A stretch of 7,301 nucleotides of DNA from Nostoc cf. edaphicum LEGE 07299 (GTDB lineage: Bacteria > Cyanobacteriota > Cyanobacteriia > Cyanobacteriales > Nostocaceae). How positions within the stretch are numbered: the first letter of the stretch is position 1; each line of letters begins with the position of its first letter. The position numbers were made by a program, and so were the translations under genes. Below the pieces are notes generated by a model. It saw nothing but the letters and a program-made list of their open reading frames with translations, was not told the DNA's origin and did not search any database. Below are positions 6,499-7,301 of this stretch, piece after piece. Location: positions 1-7,301 of the forward strand of contig NZ_JADEXF010000154.1 in the NCBI RefSeq assembly GCF_015207245.1, in the 5' to 3' direction.

Positions 6499-7062
6499 TT
6501 AGCGGTGATGAAATTCGACCTCTTTCTCCAAAATCTTGATGTCATAGTTGCCAAAGAAATCGTGACCTAGTAGCCCGATGCTTGCTTTTGGTGCGATCGC
6601 TACTTGAAGATTATTGGCTGTAACTCCACCTACTGCAATAGATTTTACCTTACTAGTTGAGAATTTTACTTCACTACCATCAGCAATTTGGGCTTGCATT
6701 GTACCTGTAGCCTGGAGGTTAAGTGTATTCGCCATATCTTGAGTGATAATGGTTCCACTAGCACCTGTATCTACAATCATTTCAAAGGTTTTTTTGTCGT
6801 TGAAGGTGACATCAATCACAGGAGTTCCACCAAAACGGCGTTTGATTGAGATTCGAAAAACTTTATTGTCTGAAGGTGCGGCTATGATATTGCCACAAAT
6901 TCTTCCCAATCCAACAGTTTTACCAGAGGAAGTTATCATGTAACACGCTCCTGGATCGTCTGCTGTTGCCCGATGAGAGAATGCTAAAAATATCAGCGTT
7001 GGCATTAGTGTGAGCGCAGCTATATTAACGGTTGTAATCCAACGCCTCCAAGCATTCTTCAT
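6499..7062 (-). CDS. Exported retropepsin-like aspartic protease
   Basis: A 187-residue protein of the retropepsin-like (clan AA) family. The catalytic motif is IVDTGASGTIIT with Asp98 as the active-site aspartate. The family's second hydrophobic-Gly motif appears as IGLLGHDFFGNYDIKI (about 162-177). One such domain holds one catalytic Asp, so it should work as a homodimer. Residues 2-7 are basic, then a hydrophobic segment (about 12-28) and ATA-DD fit a signal peptide cleaved after Ala34, or an uncleaved anchor; activity would be periplasmic or outside. Cys40 and Cys56 in the short region between signal and protease domain could form a disulfide. The ATG at 7062 has a good Shine-Dalgarno, GGAGAG, nine bases upstream. 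Substrates are unknown. It lies 148 bases upstream of miaB on the same strand, with a HIP1 site inside. Confidence 0.88.
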   Translation of the reverse strand: MKNAWRRWITTVNIAALTLMPTLIFLAFSHRATADDPGACYMITSSGKTVGLGRICGNIIAAPSDNKVFRISIKRRFGGTPVIDVTFNDKKTFEMIVDTGASGTIITQDMANTLNLQATGTMQAQIADGSEVKFSTSKVKSIAVGGVTANNLQVAIAPKASIGLLGHDFFGNYDIKILEKEVEFHHR

Positions 7063-7071
7063 GTTATACTG

Positions 7072-7077
7072 CTCTCC
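7072..7077 (-). promoter_or_regulatory. Ribosome binding site of the protease gene
   Basis: Minus-strand GGAGAG, nine bases before the ATG at 7062. It is the clearest Shine-Dalgarno ahead of any of the five main genes here and supports this start. Confidence 0.65.
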
Positions 7078-7166
7078 AATTTTTTTGATCTTTATTAATA
7101 GCTAAACTCATCATTGCGGCTGTAAAACATGGTGTTAAATAACAGCTTTTTAATATCAAATTTCAA

Positions 7167-7196
7167 ATTGTATCTATTTAAAATAGACATTGATAA
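7167..7196 (-). promoter_or_regulatory. Candidate promoter with palindromic spacer, upstream of the protease gene
   Basis: On the minus strand, TTATCA (7196-7191) serves as a -35 box (four of six). After 18 bases comes TACAAT (7172-7167), a -10 matching five of six positions. Fifteen of the 18 spacer bases form the perfect palindrome TCTATTTTAAATAGA (7173-7187), directly against the -10. A dimeric repressor bound there would block RNA polymerase. The boxes and dyad are seen; the regulation is inferred. Confidence 0.4.
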
Positions 7197-7218
7197 CAAC
7201 TTTTTTATTTTTAAATTA

Positions 7219-7301
7219 GCTATAGCGGCTCTCGGTTAAGTGAGGTACAAGAACCCCACCCCTAACCCCTCCCCGCAAGCGAGGAGGGGACTATGGTGTA
7301 C
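7219..7301. repeat. Probable dispersed cyanobacterial repeat with GC-rich hairpin, cut by window end
   Basis: After AT-rich DNA the composition changes sharply to C-rich: ACCCCACCCCTAACCCCT, then a strong stem at 7266-7289 with CCCCTCC (7266-7272) against GGAGGGG (7283-7289), continued inward by CGC/GCG after one mismatch. Text of this kind is common between genes in Nostoc-type genomes. The unit may begin near 7219 (GCTATAGCGGCTCTCGG). The hairpin could also act in 3'-end formation. The right boundary is not visible. Confidence 0.55.

Larger units (their letters stand above)
1807..6600. repeat. HIP1 octamers (GCGATCGC), seven dispersed copies
   Basis: Perfect copies lie at 1807-1814, 3251-3258, 3944-3951, 4329-4336, 5204-5211, 5253-5260 and 6593-6600. 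Chance would give well under one in a window this size. HIP1 over-representation is a known mark of many cyanobacterial genomes. Six copies are inside genes and one abuts a stop codon. The span given only marks the outermost copies. Confidence 0.95.
7063..7218. other. AT-rich leader of the protease gene
   Basis: No gene is seen here. The stretch holds the ribosome binding site, a candidate promoter at 7167-7196 that would give a leader of roughly 100 bases, and T- and A-rich runs (7080-7086, 7201-7212). Confidence 0.6.

Overview
The window reads as chromosomal DNA from a filamentous heterocyst-type cyanobacterium (Nostoc/Anabaena group). Three things point there: seven perfect copies of the HIP1 octamer GCGATCGC in 7.3 kb, a run of short tandemly repeated heptamers (ACTCAGC x5) of the kind typical of Nostocales intergenic DNA, and proteins of cyanobacterial type throughout. 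This is inferred from the sequence alone; no database search was made.

Layout, left to right. Positions 1-306 are AT-rich leader DNA with two inverted repeats. mnmG (307-2229, +) encodes the FAD enzyme of tRNA wobble-uridine modification. Positions 2230-2809 hold no confident gene: first a reading frame split by one in-frame TAG (2277-2534), then repeat-rich DNA with degenerate and perfect heptamer repeats. Next is a gene (2810-4159, +) for a single-pass membrane protein with a Pro/Ala-rich linker and a small C-terminal domain resembling the GspC/PilP periplasmic fold. A convergent intergenic gap (4160-4336) carries two small AT-rich hairpins.

Three genes then run on the minus strand. In transcription order they are a secreted or periplasmic retropepsin-like aspartic protease (7062-6499), miaB (6350-4986), the radical-SAM methylthiotransferase acting on tRNA A37, and a small exported protein of unknown function (4957-4337). 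The last starts 28 bases after miaB ends and is probably co-transcribed with it. Upstream of the protease lies a candidate promoter whose spacer is largely a perfect palindrome. The window ends in a GC-rich hairpin that looks like a dispersed cyanobacterial repeat.

Functionally, two anticodon-loop modification genes (mnmG for U34, miaB for A37) lie about 2.8 kb apart on opposite strands, separated by two cell-envelope genes of unknown role. No RNA gene, insertion sequence, CRISPR array, defence cassette or biosynthetic cluster could be supported. Most of the window is ordinary housekeeping DNA. The points most worth a second look are the TAG-split frame, the palindromic promoter of the protease gene, the large palindrome ahead of mnmG, and the two uncharacterised envelope proteins.
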